This document shows, piece by piece, positions 21,601 through 31,455 of a DNA stretch of 39,319 bases. Positions within the stretch are counted from its first letter, which is position 1. Each line of letters opens with the position of its first letter. The notes beneath the pieces are model-generated. The model worked only from the letters and a program-made list of their open reading frames with translations, made no database searches and had not been told where the DNA came from. A program made the translations under genes and the position numbers. Source of the DNA: an uncultured Prevotella sp. (lineage in GTDB: Bacteria > Bacteroidota > Bacteroidia > Bacteroidales > Bacteroidaceae); NCBI GenBank assembly GCA_934120735.1, contig CAKOVA010000014.1, positions 1 to 39,319 on the forward strand, given 5' to 3'.

Positions 21601-23358
21601 TTATTGATTCGTTCTTTTCTTTATTTTCTTGATTCTTCTGATGGCTTCTGGATGCTCGGGACAGAGCTCTAATGCCTTTTGATAGTTGCGCAAAGCCGCT
21701 TCTTTCATTCCCTCTCTTTCACATTCTTTGCCCATCATGACATATTCAACGGCGAGCCGTTTCAGCAAATCTTCTTTTTCTTTTTGCTTGTCTCGTAAGC
21801 TTTGATTTTCTTCTTTAAGCGTGTTGATGAGGTTGAGCTTTCGCCTGATTAGGCGTTTTGCCGCAGGCTTTTCTATTTCATACCTGCTGTGAATGGCCAG
21901 AAAGAAATTATCCAAGGCCGATTGCATGTCCCCCTGGCCGAATGCCGTCACAGCATCATGATATTGTTTTTCGGCTTTACTTTGTTGTAAAGCTTTGTCG
22001 AGAGATTGCTGGTCATTGTAAGTCTTTGCAAAACTTGTGATTTCTCGACTGATAAAAATATTTTCTTTCTTGATGGGGGCTTCAAGGTTAATGCCTTCCA
22101 ACGAACGACAACGTGACAGGGCAACGTAAGTTTGGCCTCCAGCAAACACGCCTCCCGATAAGTCGATGTTAACTTGATTGAAGGTTAGTCCTTGACTTTT
22201 ATGAATAGTGATGGCCCATGCTAACCGAATGGGGAACTGGCGAAAAGTTCCAATTACTTTTTCTTCAATCTTTTGCTCTTTCTCATTGTAGGTGTATCTA
22301 ACGTTTGACCAAATGTCTTGTTCTACATCTACAGCCTCACCTTGTTCAGTCCTCACGTAAATTAAACCGTCGCTCTCATCTCCCATGCCAATAACGGTGC
22401 CCAAGGTACCATTCACCCATCGCTTGTCCCTATCGTTCTTGACAAACAAAACTTGCGCACCTGTTTTGATTTCAAGTTTCATGGGAGTGGGCAGATTGTT
22501 TTCGGGAAACTCGCCTTCGATGATGCCATAGAAGACAGTGGGTTCGCCTGGTAATTGTTGAAGGTGTTGCTGGTTGATGTAGTCCACGCTATCTCTTCGG
22601 GTAGATAAGGTGATTGCCAGTCCGTCATGATTTTGTTGAGAGGTGTTTCCTACTCTTTGATTGAGAATGGACAAATCGGTTTGCGATGTGTTGGACGTTC
22701 TGATATGGTCTAATATACTGATGAAAAGCGGATCAGTTTGTCGGTAAACTTTCTGTAGTTCGATACAAATCAACTGCATCTCCCTGAAAACGTGAGCATC
22801 AAAAAAGAATTTTGACGGATAAAATGGTTGTAGCAATGCGCGTTCTTCCTCTTTTAATACCGGCTCTAACTGATACATGTCGCCAACGAGTAATAATTGC
22901 TTTCCTCCGAAAGGAACGCGCATGTTCTGGGCATAAACGCGCAGTATCTTGTCAATGAAGTCGATGATGTCGGCTCTCACCATCGAGATTTCGTCGATGA
23001 TGATGAGTTCTACCTCTTTGATGAGTTTGATTTTCTCGCTGTTATATTTGAGCGTTTTCCGAAGGTTTCGTACGCTATACCTGTTGTCGTTAGGTAATAG
23101 AGGATGGAAAGGAAGCTTGAAAAAACTATGTAAGGTGCTTCCTCCCACATTGATGGCAGCAATGCCTGTAGGTGCAAGAATAACATGTTTTTTCTTGGTT
23201 GTATGTGAGATGTATTGAAGAAATGTTGATTTACCAGTTCCAGCTTTCCCTGTTAAGAATAATGAGCGGTGGGTATACTGAATAATCTGCAGTGCGTTTT
23301 GCAACTCCAGATTATTCAGATCAATGTGTTCGATGTCAGCTTCCTTAGCCATACCCAT
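21601..23358 (-). CDS. PIF1/RecD-like helicase with C-terminal coiled coil and TPR
   Basis: A 585-aa superfamily 1 ATPase, expected to unwind DNA 5'-3'. Walker A is GKAGTGKST (37-45), motif Ia is PTGIAAINVGGSTLHSFF (63-80), Walker B is IIIDEISM (119-126) and motif III is GDMYQLEP (159-166). Late motifs are TIHKSQGLTF and YVALSRCRSLEGI. About 120 residues follow the helicase core: a lysine-rich coiled coil (about 505-540) and a TPR unit (EGMKEAALRNYQKALELCPE). Its ATG shares an A with the stop of the class A PBP gene (TAATG), so translation is coupled. It ends the lpxD operon. The role is unknown; genome maintenance is the default inference. Confidence 0.88.
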   Translation of the reverse strand: MGMAKEADIEHIDLNNLELQNALQIIQYTHRSLFLTGKAGTGKSTFLQYISHTTKKKHVILAPTGIAAINVGGSTLHSFFKLPFHPLLPNDNRYSVRNLRKTLKYNSEKIKLIKEVELIIIDEISMVRADIIDFIDKILRVYAQNMRVPFGGKQLLLVGDMYQLEPVLKEEERALLQPFYPSKFFFDAHVFREMQLICIELQKVYRQTDPLFISILDHIRTSNTSQTDLSILNQRVGNTSQQNHDGLAITLSTRRDSVDYINQQHLQQLPGEPTVFYGIIEGEFPENNLPTPMKLEIKTGAQVLFVKNDRDKRWVNGTLGTVIGMGDESDGLIYVRTEQGEAVDVEQDIWSNVRYTYNEKEQKIEEKVIGTFRQFPIRLAWAITIHKSQGLTFNQVNIDLSGGVFAGGQTYVALSRCRSLEGINLEAPIKKENIFISREITSFAKTYNDQQSLDKALQQSKAEKQYHDAVTAFGQGDMQSALDNFFLAIHSRYEIEKPAAKRLIRRKLNLINTLKEENQSLRDKQKEKEDLLKRLAVEYVMMGKECEREGMKEAALRNYQKALELCPEHPEAIRRIKKIKKRTNQ

Positions 23359-25850
23359 TATAGATTATCCAAATGGATTACCTCTTCTGTAGGCGTATGG
23401 TTCTCATTAGAATTTACCGAGTTGTCTTTTTGTTTCTCCTTCTCGTCTTTGATGGGTTTGGAAACAGGGTTGCCAAATTCGTCAAGAATGATTTCTTCAG
23501 AGATGGAGTTCAGGCTATCTGTTGCAGTTGTGTCCACTCGTGCCTGCTGGTAATAACTCGGACAGTTGTACATGTCGCTGCTAATATCTTTATCTTTAGG
23601 CTTGCCAAATTTGGCATGATATTGTTTGAAGTTTGGATCATCCAATACTGCTTGCAAAAAGTAGCCACATATAGGTAGGGCAGTCCTTGATCCTTGCCCT
23701 AAAGCACCAGTTCGGAAATGGATGCTACGATATTCTCCACCTACCCATGCGCTGACAACGAGTTTTGGACTGATGCACATAAACCAAGCATCTGAGTGGT
23801 TATTGGAAGTTCCTGTCTTACCTCCCCATTCCGTATCATTGTGTTTTCCCACGTATCCCCATAAGCTTTGTGAGGTTCCGCCTGGTTCTTTTAGGCCACC
23901 CAGCAATAGTTGTTGGACGAGGAACGCACTCTTGTATGGAATTACTTGTTCGGTCTTGTTGGGTGCGATGTAGACTTGCCTCCCATCACGATCAACGATG
24001 TGGGTAACCAGGATAGGCTCGTGATGTTTTCCATCGTCTGCAATAGTGCTATAGGCATTTGCCATTTCCAGCAGGTTGACGTCGCATGATCCTAACGCAA
24101 GGGATGGTTCGTCTTGCAGTGGACTCTTGATTCCCATCTTCTCTGCCGTGTCAATGATTCGTTTGATTCCCATCTCTTGTCCGAGTCTCACGGCGATTGA
24201 GTTGATGCTTCTCGCAAAGGCACTCTTCAAGGGGATGGAGTCTCCGGAAAAACGTCCATTGGCGTTTCCCGGTGTCCATGTAACCTCTTCTTTCTTTTTC
24301 TTGTCATATACTTTCATGGAGATGTATTCGTCCCGGCGTTTGTCACAAGGTGTCAGGCCTTGATTCATCGCCTCAGTATAAACAAAGAGTTTGAAAGTGG
24401 ATCCCGGTTGGCGCATGGCGGTTACTTTATCATATTTCCATGAGTTGAAGTTGATGTCGCCTACCCAAGCTTTCACGGCTCCTGTCTGTGGTTCCATCGC
24501 AACCATGGAGCAGTGCATGAAGCGCACCATGTACCGAATGGAGTCCATGGTTGACATTTCTTTCTCTATGGTTCCTTCGTCATAATCGAACAATTTTACC
24601 TTGTGGGGCTTGTTCAAATAATAGGTGATGGAGTCTGGATTGTTTTGATATTTGGCGGCAAGGTATTTGTACACAGGCTGTCTTTGTGCAATTTGCTCAA
24701 TGAATCCCGGGATAACCTTTCCGTTTTCATCAATCCATGGGTCATTTTTACCCCAGTGGTTGTTGAAGTTGCGTTGAATTTGCTTCATTTGTTTACGTGC
24801 AGCCTCTTCAGCATACTTCTGCATGCGAGTATCAATCGTGGTATATATCTTCAGACCACTGCTGTACAAGTCATACCCATTCTCCTCGCACCAATCCTTC
24901 AAATAGTTGGCGACAGCTTCCCTAAAGTATAATGCCTGACCGTCATAATTAGATTCCACGCTATAACTAAGCTTGATAGGAATGACGCTCAGACTGTCAT
25001 ATTGCTTTTTTGACAGGTCGCCTTTGGTTACCATATTTTGCAAAACAACATTTCTACGTCTGAGACTATTCTTGGGATTGGCTATCGGGTTATAATGTGT
25101 TGTGGCTTTAAGCATGCCTACCAGCACGGCACCTTGCTCAGTTGTGAGATTCGCGGGTGTTGTGTTGAAATAGGTTTTACTGGCCGTTTTGATTCCATAC
25201 GAGTTCGATCCAAAGTCAACTGTGTTGGCGTACATGGTAAGGATGTCGTTTTTTTCGTACAACATCTCAAGCTTCAAGGCAATAATCCATTCCTTGCTTT
25301 TCATGATAAGTATCTTGATACCTGGTATCTTACCAAGCAATCCAGTGGAATATTGCGTGCGTACGCGGAACATATTCTTTGCCAACTGTTGCGTAATCGT
25401 TGATGCTCCACGGGCATCATTTCCAACCAAAGCATCTTTGGCCGCACCAAAGAGTCCTTGAAAGTCAATGCCAATATGTCTGTAGAATCGTTCGTCTTCT
25501 GTATCAATCAGTGCTTTCCAGAACTGCGGATTCACTTCTTCATACTTGACGGGTGTTCTGTTTTCATTAAAATATTTTCCTATGAGCTTCCCATCTGCAC
25601 TATAAATCTCAGACGCCGAGGAGGTATTGGGATTCTTAATCTGGGCGAAACCTGGTGATTTGCCAAACAACCAGAGGAAATTAAGATCAACAGCTCCAAG
25701 ATAGATGATAAGTGCTATCAGCCCAGAGAGCAAAGCAATGCCCGTCTTAACATACCAAGGGCGTCCTTGATACAGGCTTTTATACCATGGCCATACGCCA
25801 CGTAGTTTGATCCACAACCAGCTGAAAAATCTTTTTATCTTGTGAAGCAT
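23358..25850 (-). CDS. Class A penicillin-binding protein (PBP1A-like)
   Basis: Bifunctional peptidoglycan synthase of 830 aa, anchored by one helix (about 36-54). The GT51 transglycosylase domain has EDERFYRHIGID (118-129, catalytic Glu118) and GASTITQQLAKN (148-159). The transpeptidase domain has the SxxK serine at Ser484 (GSTFK), SIN at 548-550 and KTG at 678-680. The region between them, about 350-440, is a linker. The C-terminal tail is rich in Lys, Glu, Asn and Ser. It polymerises and cross-links lipid II and is the beta-lactam target. A -7 box lies 19 bp upstream, so it may have its own promoter inside the lpxD operon. Confidence 0.95.
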   Translation of the reverse strand: MLHKIKRFFSWLWIKLRGVWPWYKSLYQGRPWYVKTGIALLSGLIALIIYLGAVDLNFLWLFGKSPGFAQIKNPNTSSASEIYSADGKLIGKYFNENRTPVKYEEVNPQFWKALIDTEDERFYRHIGIDFQGLFGAAKDALVGNDARGASTITQQLAKNMFRVRTQYSTGLLGKIPGIKILIMKSKEWIIALKLEMLYEKNDILTMYANTVDFGSNSYGIKTASKTYFNTTPANLTTEQGAVLVGMLKATTHYNPIANPKNSLRRRNVVLQNMVTKGDLSKKQYDSLSVIPIKLSYSVESNYDGQALYFREAVANYLKDWCEENGYDLYSSGLKIYTTIDTRMQKYAEEAARKQMKQIQRNFNNHWGKNDPWIDENGKVIPGFIEQIAQRQPVYKYLAAKYQNNPDSITYYLNKPHKVKLFDYDEGTIEKEMSTMDSIRYMVRFMHCSMVAMEPQTGAVKAWVGDINFNSWKYDKVTAMRQPGSTFKLFVYTEAMNQGLTPCDKRRDEYISMKVYDKKKKEEVTWTPGNANGRFSGDSIPLKSAFARSINSIAVRLGQEMGIKRIIDTAEKMGIKSPLQDEPSLALGSCDVNLLEMANAYSTIADDGKHHEPILVTHIVDRDGRQVYIAPNKTEQVIPYKSAFLVQQLLLGGLKEPGGTSQSLWGYVGKHNDTEWGGKTGTSNNHSDAWFMCISPKLVVSAWVGGEYRSIHFRTGALGQGSRTALPICGYFLQAVLDDPNFKQYHAKFGKPKDKDISSDMYNCPSYYQQARVDTTATDSLNSISEEIILDEFGNPVSKPIKDEKEKQKDNSVNSNENHTPTEEVIHLDNL

Positions 25851-25869
25851 AATAGAGATAATTGATTTG

Positions 25870-25877
25870 CAAAGATA
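25870..25877 (-). promoter_or_regulatory. Possible internal -7 box before the class A PBP gene
   Basis: TATCTTTG on the minus strand in the 43-bp gap between miaA and the PBP gene, 19 bp from the ATG. No TTG stands at -33. Confidence 0.4.
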
Positions 25878-25893
25878 GCGAATTACTTGATTT

Positions 25894-26790
25894 CTATCGT
25901 TGATCGTCTATATAATTTATGATTTCTTCAATGTTCGTAGGCGAGAACCATTTGATTTGGTTGTCACGTTTGAACCATGTGACTTGTTTTCTCATGTATT
26001 GTCTTGTGTTTGACTGTATTTTTAAGATGGCATCATCCAGTGAAATGTCACCATCGAAATTGGCGAAAAGTTCTTTATAACCTACCGTATTCAAAGCATT
26101 TAGGCCCTTTTGTGGATATACCGCTTTGGCTTCTTCAATCAATCCTTGGTTCATCATTTCCAAAACACGATTGTTGATTCGCTCATACATCTCTTCTCTA
26201 GGACGGTTGAGTCCAATCTTTACGATGTTGAAAGGTCGTATCTTCTTTGTGTTTTTACGATAGGAAGTATAGGTGTTCCCCGTCATATGGCATATTTCAA
26301 GCGCATGAATCACGCGTCTGGGATTGTGTAAATCCACAATTTTGTAATGTTCTGGATCCAGAACTTTTAACTCTGCAACGAGAGCATCCAAGCCTTCTGT
26401 CTCCAGTTTTCGTTTCAGCAGCCTCCTTGTCGCCTCGTCGACCGTTGGTATGTCGTCAATACCCTGGCATACAGCATCAATATACATCATGCTGCCCCCT
26501 GATAGCAAAGCCATTTGTTGCTGGTTGAAAAGCTGGTTTAAAAGTTGCAAAACATCTTCTTCATATTTGGCTGCACTATAATAGTCTGTTAGATGCAACG
26601 TGCCGACGAAATAATGTTTTACTCGTTCTTGCTGCTCTTTGGTTGGGGCTGCTGTACCAATAGGTATCTCAGCAAATAGCTGTCGAGAGTCGGCATTGAG
26701 GATAGGCGATTGCAAATGTTCTGCAATTTGCAACGCCATCTCTGTTTTTCCCACTCCAGTAGGGCCTAAAAGCACAACAAGTGTGTTCAT
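25894..26790 (-). CDS. miaA: tRNA dimethylallyltransferase MiaA
   Basis: Adds the isopentenyl group of DMAPP to A37 of tRNAs reading UNN codons. The 298-aa protein opens with the P-loop [14 protein letters not shown], followed by [20 protein letters not shown], which includes the substrate-binding aspartate. The C-terminal part has [15 protein letters not shown], typical of the family. Its ATG begins on the base right after the lpxA stop, so the two are coupled. MtaB, also in this window, modifies the same tRNA position in a different tRNA set. Confidence 0.95.
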   Translation of the reverse strand: MNTLVVLLGPTGVGKTEMALQIAEHLQSPILNADSRQLFAEIPIGTAAPTKEQQERVKHYFVGTLHLTDYYSAAKYEEDVLQLLNQLFNQQQMALLSGGSMMYIDAVCQGIDDIPTVDEATRRLLKRKLETEGLDALVAELKVLDPEHYKIVDLHNPRRVIHALEICHMTGNTYTSYRKNTKKIRPFNIVKIGLNRPREEMYERINNRVLEMMNQGLIEEAKAVYPQKGLNALNTVGYKELFANFDGDISLDDAILKIQSNTRQYMRKQVTWFKRDNQIKWFSPTNIEEIINYIDDQR

Positions 26791-27561
26791 TTATCTGATG
26801 ATGCCTCGTTGAGAACTTTCTACAAAGTCGATGATGTATTGAATTTCTGGGGTAACGTTCAGGTTCTTTCTGATTTCTTCGATTCCTTCTTTCAAAACAC
26901 CTTTGCTATAAAGCAATCGATAAGCTTGGTGTATCAGTTGAATTAATTCGTTGCTGAATCCTCTTCGTCTCAGGCCGATAATGTTGATGCCAGCATACTT
27001 GATGGGCTCTTTGCCCGCCATGACGTAGGGTGGAATATCTTGTGAAGACCGACTTCCACCTTGAATCATGACATAACCACCGATGTGACAGAATTGATGA
27101 CATAAAACTGTTGCACTGATGATGGCGTAATCATCTACAGTCACTTCACCGGCAAACTTGGTGGAATTGCCGATAATGACATTGCTGCCAATGATACAAT
27201 CGTGTGCAACGTGCATGTTTTCCATCAACAAGTTGTTGTTTCCTACCTTGGTCGTTCCTTTTGATGCGGTGCCCCTTGAAATGGTAACATTCTCACGAAT
27301 GCTGTTTTTGTCACCAATTTCGCAGATTGTTTCTTCGCCAACGAACTTCAAATCCTGCGGCTTCGTGCTGATGCTGGCACCGGGAAAAAACTCGTTGTCA
27401 TCGCCTATTCGTGCTCCATAATTGATGGTGACGCTATTTTGTAGGATGTTATGGTTGCCCAGTACTGTATTTTTGTCAAGATAGCAAAAAGGGCCAATGA
27501 CATTATTGTCACCGAGTTGCGCTTCTGGATGTACAAACGCTAATGGGCTTATTTGATTCAT
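26791..27561 (-). CDS. lpxA: Acyl-ACP--UDP-N-acetylglucosamine O-acyltransferase LpxA
   Basis: First step of lipid A synthesis: transfers a 3-hydroxyacyl chain from acyl carrier protein to the 3-OH of UDP-GlcNAc. The 256-aa protein is mostly a left-handed beta-helix of hexapeptide repeats (VIGPFCYL, RIGDDNEF, KVGNNNLL). The site MENMHVAHDC contains His117 and the catalytic His120, matching His122 and His125 of the E. coli enzyme. A C-terminal helical bundle closes it (SNELIQLIHQAYRLLY). It lies 50 bp after lpxC-fabZ and abuts miaA. Confidence 0.96.
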   Translation of the reverse strand: MNQISPLAFVHPEAQLGDNNVIGPFCYLDKNTVLGNHNILQNSVTINYGARIGDDNEFFPGASISTKPQDLKFVGEETICEIGDKNSIRENVTISRGTASKGTTKVGNNNLLMENMHVAHDCIIGSNVIIGNSTKFAGEVTVDDYAIISATVLCHQFCHIGGYVMIQGGSRSSQDIPPYVMAGKEPIKYAGINIIGLRRRGFSNELIQLIHQAYRLLYSKGVLKEGIEEIRKNLNVTPEIQYIIDFVESSQRGIIR

Positions 27562-27611
27562 AGGGTATTGATGACTTTATGATGATGAAAAACATCGAGT
27601 GAAATTTCTGT

Positions 27612-29003
27612 TTATTTGTTTTTGATAATCTGTGCTGTAAACATTGCTTCAGATACCACTTGGTCGCCAACAAAGGCATAACTCTTCATCGAACTGATGC
27701 CATGTCGTACAGGTTGAATCATTTCCACGCGAAAGATAACCGTGTCACCAGGAACCACTTTCTGTCTGAACTTCACGCTGTCAATCTTCAGAAAGTACGT
27801 AGACCATCGTTCAGGTTCTTCCACTTGGTTTAAAACCAACAATCCTCCACATTGAGCCATGGCCTCCACTTGCAACACTCCAGGCATGACTGGCTCTTGC
27901 GGGAAGTGTCCTGTAAAGAAGGGTTCGTTGCTTGTAATGTTCTTTACCCCAACAATCGAGTTAGAACCGATGGCGATAATCTTGTCAACCAGCTGCATGG
28001 GATAACGGTGGGGGAGTAGTTCCCTGATTCTGATGTTATCCATGATGGGTGGTTCATTGGGATCGTAAATCGGTGCCTGTATTTCATGTTTGCGAATCTC
28101 TCTGCGCATCAGGCGGGCAAACTTGTTGTTGATGGTGTGTCCTGGCCGTGTTGCAACAATTCGTCCTTTGATGGGTTTGCCTATCAAGGCCATGTCACCG
28201 ATAATGTCCAGCAATTTGTGACGTGTACACTCGTTTTCCCACATCAAGGGCTTATGCTGAATGTAACCTATCTTGGTCGCATCCATACGTGGCACTTTCA
28301 AGATATCTGCCAGTTGGTCCAGTTGCTCTTGCGACACTTCTCTTTCGTAAATCACGATGGCATTGTCCATGTCACCGCCTTTGATGAGGTTCGCTTCGAG
28401 CAAGGGGACGATGTCTCTGACGAAGACAAAAGTACGGGCAGGCGCGATTTCTGTCGCATAATCATCGATATTATCGAGTGTCGCAAATTGACTATTGATA
28501 AATTTTGACTCGAATGAGCACATGGCCGTGATGCTGAACTGATCATCGGGAAGTATCGTGATACACGAACCTGTCTCGTCATCTTTGACTTCTATTTTCT
28601 TACGAATGATATAAAAATCTTTCGGCGCATTTTGCTCTACGATACCAATTTCCTGGATTCTATTCACGTAGATGCCGGCAGAGCCATCCAAAATTGGAAA
28701 CTCAGGTCCATTTACTTGAATCATACAGTTGTCTATCCCCATTGCATACAGGCCAGAAAGACCGTGCTCAACGGTAGAAACGCGCACGTCGCCACGCGCC
28801 AGAACCGTGCCGCGCTGCGTGTCAACCACGTTTTCGGCAATGGCCTCAACGATGGGTTGTCCTTCCAAGTCTATTCGTTGAATTTTATATCCAGTATTTT
28901 CAGGAGCAGGGTTAAAGGTAACAGTCAAGTTCAGACCCGTGTGCAATCCTTTGCCACACAGGGAAAAACTACCTTTTAGTGTTCTCTGTTTGATTGTATC
29001 CAT
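27612..29003 (-). CDS. lpxC: LpxC-FabZ fusion
   Basis: A 463-aa fusion. Residues 1 to about 305 are LpxC, the zinc deacetylase that commits UDP-3-O-acyl-GlcNAc to lipid A. STVEHGLSGL (His80), RHKLLDIIGD (His262, Asp270 at the end, with Asp266 also near) and RPGHTINNKFA (His289) are the metal and catalytic segments. Residues from about 320 on are FabZ, the 3-hydroxyacyl-ACP dehydratase, with LLPHRYPMQLVDKI and the active site GHFPQEPVMPG...E (His366, Glu380). The fusion is typical of Bacteroidota. It joins the enzyme that spends 3-hydroxyacyl chains on lipid A with the one that diverts them to fatty acids. It lies 30 bp after lpxD. Confidence 0.96.
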   Translation of the reverse strand: MDTIKQRTLKGSFSLCGKGLHTGLNLTVTFNPAPENTGYKIQRIDLEGQPIVEAIAENVVDTQRGTVLARGDVRVSTVEHGLSGLYAMGIDNCMIQVNGPEFPILDGSAGIYVNRIQEIGIVEQNAPKDFYIIRKKIEVKDDETGSCITILPDDQFSITAMCSFESKFINSQFATLDNIDDYATEIAPARTFVFVRDIVPLLEANLIKGGDMDNAIVIYEREVSQEQLDQLADILKVPRMDATKIGYIQHKPLMWENECTRHKLLDIIGDMALIGKPIKGRIVATRPGHTINNKFARLMRREIRKHEIQAPIYDPNEPPIMDNIRIRELLPHRYPMQLVDKIIAIGSNSIVGVKNITSNEPFFTGHFPQEPVMPGVLQVEAMAQCGGLLVLNQVEEPERWSTYFLKIDSVKFRQKVVPGDTVIFRVEMIQPVRHGISSMKSYAFVGDQVVSEAMFTAQIIKNK

Positions 29004-29033
29004 TCTATGATTTATTTATCAAGTGCAATAGTC

Positions 29034-30071
29034 TTATTTGATGTTCTTTTTCAATCGCTCCACCTCTTCTTTCAGGTTGTTGATTTCTTTATATAGTTCA
29101 GGAAGTTTCCGGAAGATGGCATGGGAGCGAAAATAGGGCCTCTCCTTCATGGGTGGCGTGCCAATGAGTTGCTGATTGTCCTTGATACTACCGGGCGCAC
29201 CAGACTGTGCGCCAAGGAACACCTTGTTGCCAATGGTGATATGACCAGCTACACCCACTTGTCCACCAAACATGCACCACTGTCCAACCTTTGTCGATCC
29301 GGCCACACCCACCTGTGCACTCATCACAGTATGCTCACCGATGTCGGTATTGTGGGCGATTTGAACCAAGTTATCTAGCTTCACTCCTTTCCTTACATAG
29401 GTGCTGCCCATGGTCGAACGATCAACGCAAGTGTTGGCACCCACCTCTACATCATCTTCAATGGTCACAATACCAATTTGCGGTATCTTGTCGTAGCCAT
29501 CTTCAGAAGGAGCGAATCCGAAGCCATCGGCTCCAATGACAGAGCCTGCATGCAGGATGACACGGTTGCCTATCTTGCAGTTGTGATAGACAGTTGCGTG
29601 TGGATAGATGATACATTCCGAGCCTACGGATGCATTTTCCAAAACCACTGCGTGTGGGAAAATCTGTGTGTTGTTGCCAATCACGACATGTTCACCGATG
29701 TAAGCAAATGGGCCAATGTATGTATTCTCACCTATCTTGGCCGTTTCGGAGATGGTGGCCATAGGGTGAATGCCGGTCTTTCGGGGCTTAGTCGATTCGT
29801 ATAATTGAAGTAATTTGGCCACGCTGTCGTATGCATTCTTCACGCGTATCAAAGTCGTTTGGACGGGTTTGTCCAACTTCAAATCCTCGTCAATGAGAAC
29901 GATCGACGATTGTGTATTATATATATAATGTGTGTATTTTGGATTAGATAGGAATGAAATCGCCCCATTGGTACCTTCTTCTATTTTTGCGAAGGTGTGG
30001 ACGGTTGCATCTTCATTGCCTTCAATTTTGCCTCCTATATATTGTGCTATTTGCTTGGCAGTAAATTCCAT
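29034..30071 (-). CDS. lpxD: UDP-3-O-acylglucosamine N-acyltransferase LpxD
   Basis: Third step of lipid A synthesis: adds the N-linked 3-hydroxyacyl chain to UDP-3-O-acyl-glucosamine. The 345-aa protein has an N-terminal uridine-binding domain (1-100, [18 protein letters not shown]), then a hexapeptide beta-helix. The catalytic histidine is His240 in [11 protein letters not shown], and [12 protein letters not shown] (177-188) is a family mark. A C-terminal coiled helix ([18 protein letters not shown]) probably aids trimer packing. It opens the operon lpxD, lpxC-fabZ, lpxA, miaA, PBP, PIF1-like. Confidence 0.96.
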   Translation of the reverse strand: MEFTAKQIAQYIGGKIEGNEDATVHTFAKIEEGTNGAISFLSNPKYTHYIYNTQSSIVLIDEDLKLDKPVQTTLIRVKNAYDSVAKLLQLYESTKPRKTGIHPMATISETAKIGENTYIGPFAYIGEHVVIGNNTQIFPHAVVLENASVGSECIIYPHATVYHNCKIGNRVILHAGSVIGADGFGFAPSEDGYDKIPQIGIVTIEDDVEVGANTCVDRSTMGSTYVRKGVKLDNLVQIAHNTDIGEHTVMSAQVGVAGSTKVGQWCMFGGQVGVAGHITIGNKVFLGAQSGAPGSIKDNQQLIGTPPMKERPYFRSHAIFRKLPELYKEINNLKEEVERLKKNIK

Positions 30072-30099
30072 ACTTTAGGTATCTCAATTGATTATTTTG

Positions 30100-30107
30100 C
30101 AAATATA
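30100..30107 (-). promoter_or_regulatory. -7 box of the lpxD operon
   Basis: TATATTTG on the minus strand, 28 bp before the lpxD ATG. The nearest TTTG upstream has a 27-bp spacer, too long for a standard -33. Confidence 0.45.
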
Positions 30108-30281
30108 CCTATTTTTACTCAGACTTTTGACTGACAAATGTAATATTTGCGTTTTTTCACTGAAACATTTATTTCTTGCATGGTGCGTCTAACCCAATTG
30201 ACCCCCCAATGGGGCAGGTGTTCCCTCACTGTTTATGGGTATCGGTGCGCAATGAAAGTTGAGTAAAAAGGGCGCCATTTG

Positions 30282-31115
30282 TTATTTGCAAGATGATAAC
30301 CTTTCTAATTCTTTTTCCATTTCTTGCTGAAGTTTCATCGCACTCTTTGCAGCTGCATCAGCAAAGTCCTCTCCTTGGCTGGCATAGATGATGCCGCGCG
30401 AACTGTTGACGAGTAAACCGCAATCCTTCGTCATTCCATATTGGCAGACGTCTTGCAGGCTTCCTCCCTGCGCACCCACGCCTGGCACCAGCAAAAAGTG
30501 GTGAGGAGCCACCTTTCTGATTGCCTCAAACATGTTGCCTTGCGTTGCACCAACCACATACATCATGTTTTGATCGGTCCCCCACGATTGAGAGGTCTTG
30601 ATGACTTTCTCAAAAAGCTTCTCTCCGTTCTTGTCTTCCGTCAGCTGAAAGTCATGCGATCCTTTGTTACTTGTCAGTGCCAATACAACGACCCACTTGT
30701 TTTCATATTCGAGAAAAGGCGTCACGCTGTCTTCTCCCATGTACGGAGCTACAGTCAATGCGTCAACATCGTATTCTTCAAAGAAGGTTTTGGCATACAT
30801 GGCGGACGTGTTTCCGATGTCCCCTCGTTTGGCGTCAGCAATGATGAAATGGTCGGGATAATGCGCTTTCAGGTAGCTGACTGTTTTCTCGAACGAGGTC
30901 AAGCCTTCAACACCTCTACACTCATAGAAAGCTAAATTGGGTTTATAGGCCACACAATAGGGTGCCGTAGCATCGATAATGGCTTTGTTGAAGGCATAAA
31001 TGGGATCTTCTTCATGCTGCAAATGTGGCGGCATCTTCTTGATGTCGGGGTCAAGTCCTACACATAAGAAAGACTTTTTGTCGAAAATCTGTTTTATAAG
31101 TTGTTGTCTGTTCAT
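30282..31115 (-). CDS. pyrF: Orotidine 5'-phosphate decarboxylase, long type
   Basis: Last step of UMP synthesis: decarboxylates OMP. The 277-aa protein belongs to the longer OMPDC group, with LCVGLDPDI near the start, [10 protein letters not shown], the active-site [13 protein letters not shown] (Asp94, Lys96, Asp99), and PGVGAQGG near the phosphate site. I chose ATG 31115; an in-frame TTG two codons upstream is unlikely. The start is 340 bp from prfA, across the A4 repeat array, and no TAnnTTTG box is visible in the gap. A GGCGCC plus short T-run follows the stop but is a weak terminator. Confidence 0.94.
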   Translation of the reverse strand: MNRQQLIKQIFDKKSFLCVGLDPDIKKMPPHLQHEEDPIYAFNKAIIDATAPYCVAYKPNLAFYECRGVEGLTSFEKTVSYLKAHYPDHFIIADAKRGDIGNTSAMYAKTFFEEYDVDALTVAPYMGEDSVTPFLEYENKWVVVLALTSNKGSHDFQLTEDKNGEKLFEKVIKTSQSWGTDQNMMYVVGATQGNMFEAIRKVAPHHFLLVPGVGAQGGSLQDVCQYGMTKDCGLLVNSSRGIIYASQGEDFADAAAKSAMKLQQEMEKELERLSSCK

Positions 31116-31455
31116 AAACAATCTGTGAATATAAAAGTGGTAAATTTATTTAACGATTTTCCCTTTTGCGATGCTGTTTATAGCCATGCTTTACACAACG
31201 CATAGAGGATGGATTTCAATCTCCATGACTTTGGCGTCCAATCTCCATGACTTTGGCATCCAATCTCCATGACTTTGGTAGCCAAACTCAATGCTTTTGG
31301 AAGCCGTCTTCGCAACGTTTGATAATCATTTGTATATCAGCTGGTTATGGTGATTCTTATCTTGTGCGTGGGACTGACCTTTTGTGGTGATTAGCTGTTT
31401 TAAAGTTGTTGTTGTATTGCAATCTATCCTTGTGTAAAAATGATGACATTTTTGA
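31116..31455. other. Gap between prfA and pyrF
   Basis: About 340 bp without a gene-like frame or a -7 box on the minus strand. The only clear structure is the A4 array of 22-bp repeats at 31217-31304. If prfA and pyrF share a transcript, the array is transcribed. Confidence 0.6.
31217..31304. repeat. 22-bp degenerate repeat array, copy A4 (4 units)
   Basis: Units start at 31217, 31239, 31261 and 31283. The first three are nearly identical (CAATCTCCATGACTTTGG, then four varied bases ending in C). The fourth reads CAAACTCAATGCTTTTGG. Same period and same fixed positions as arrays A1-A3, but with CTCC where A2 has AGCA, so the arrays have homogenised separately. Confidence 0.85.

Noticed and set aside
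27612..29003. LpxC-FabZ fusion as a novelty
   Set aside because: The fusion is well known across Bacteroidota, so it is useful for placing the organism but not new.
30180..30260. CCCC-CAAT-GGGG hairpin in the pyrF-lpxD gap as a terminator
   Set aside because: Only a 4-bp core stem and no T-run follows on either strand.
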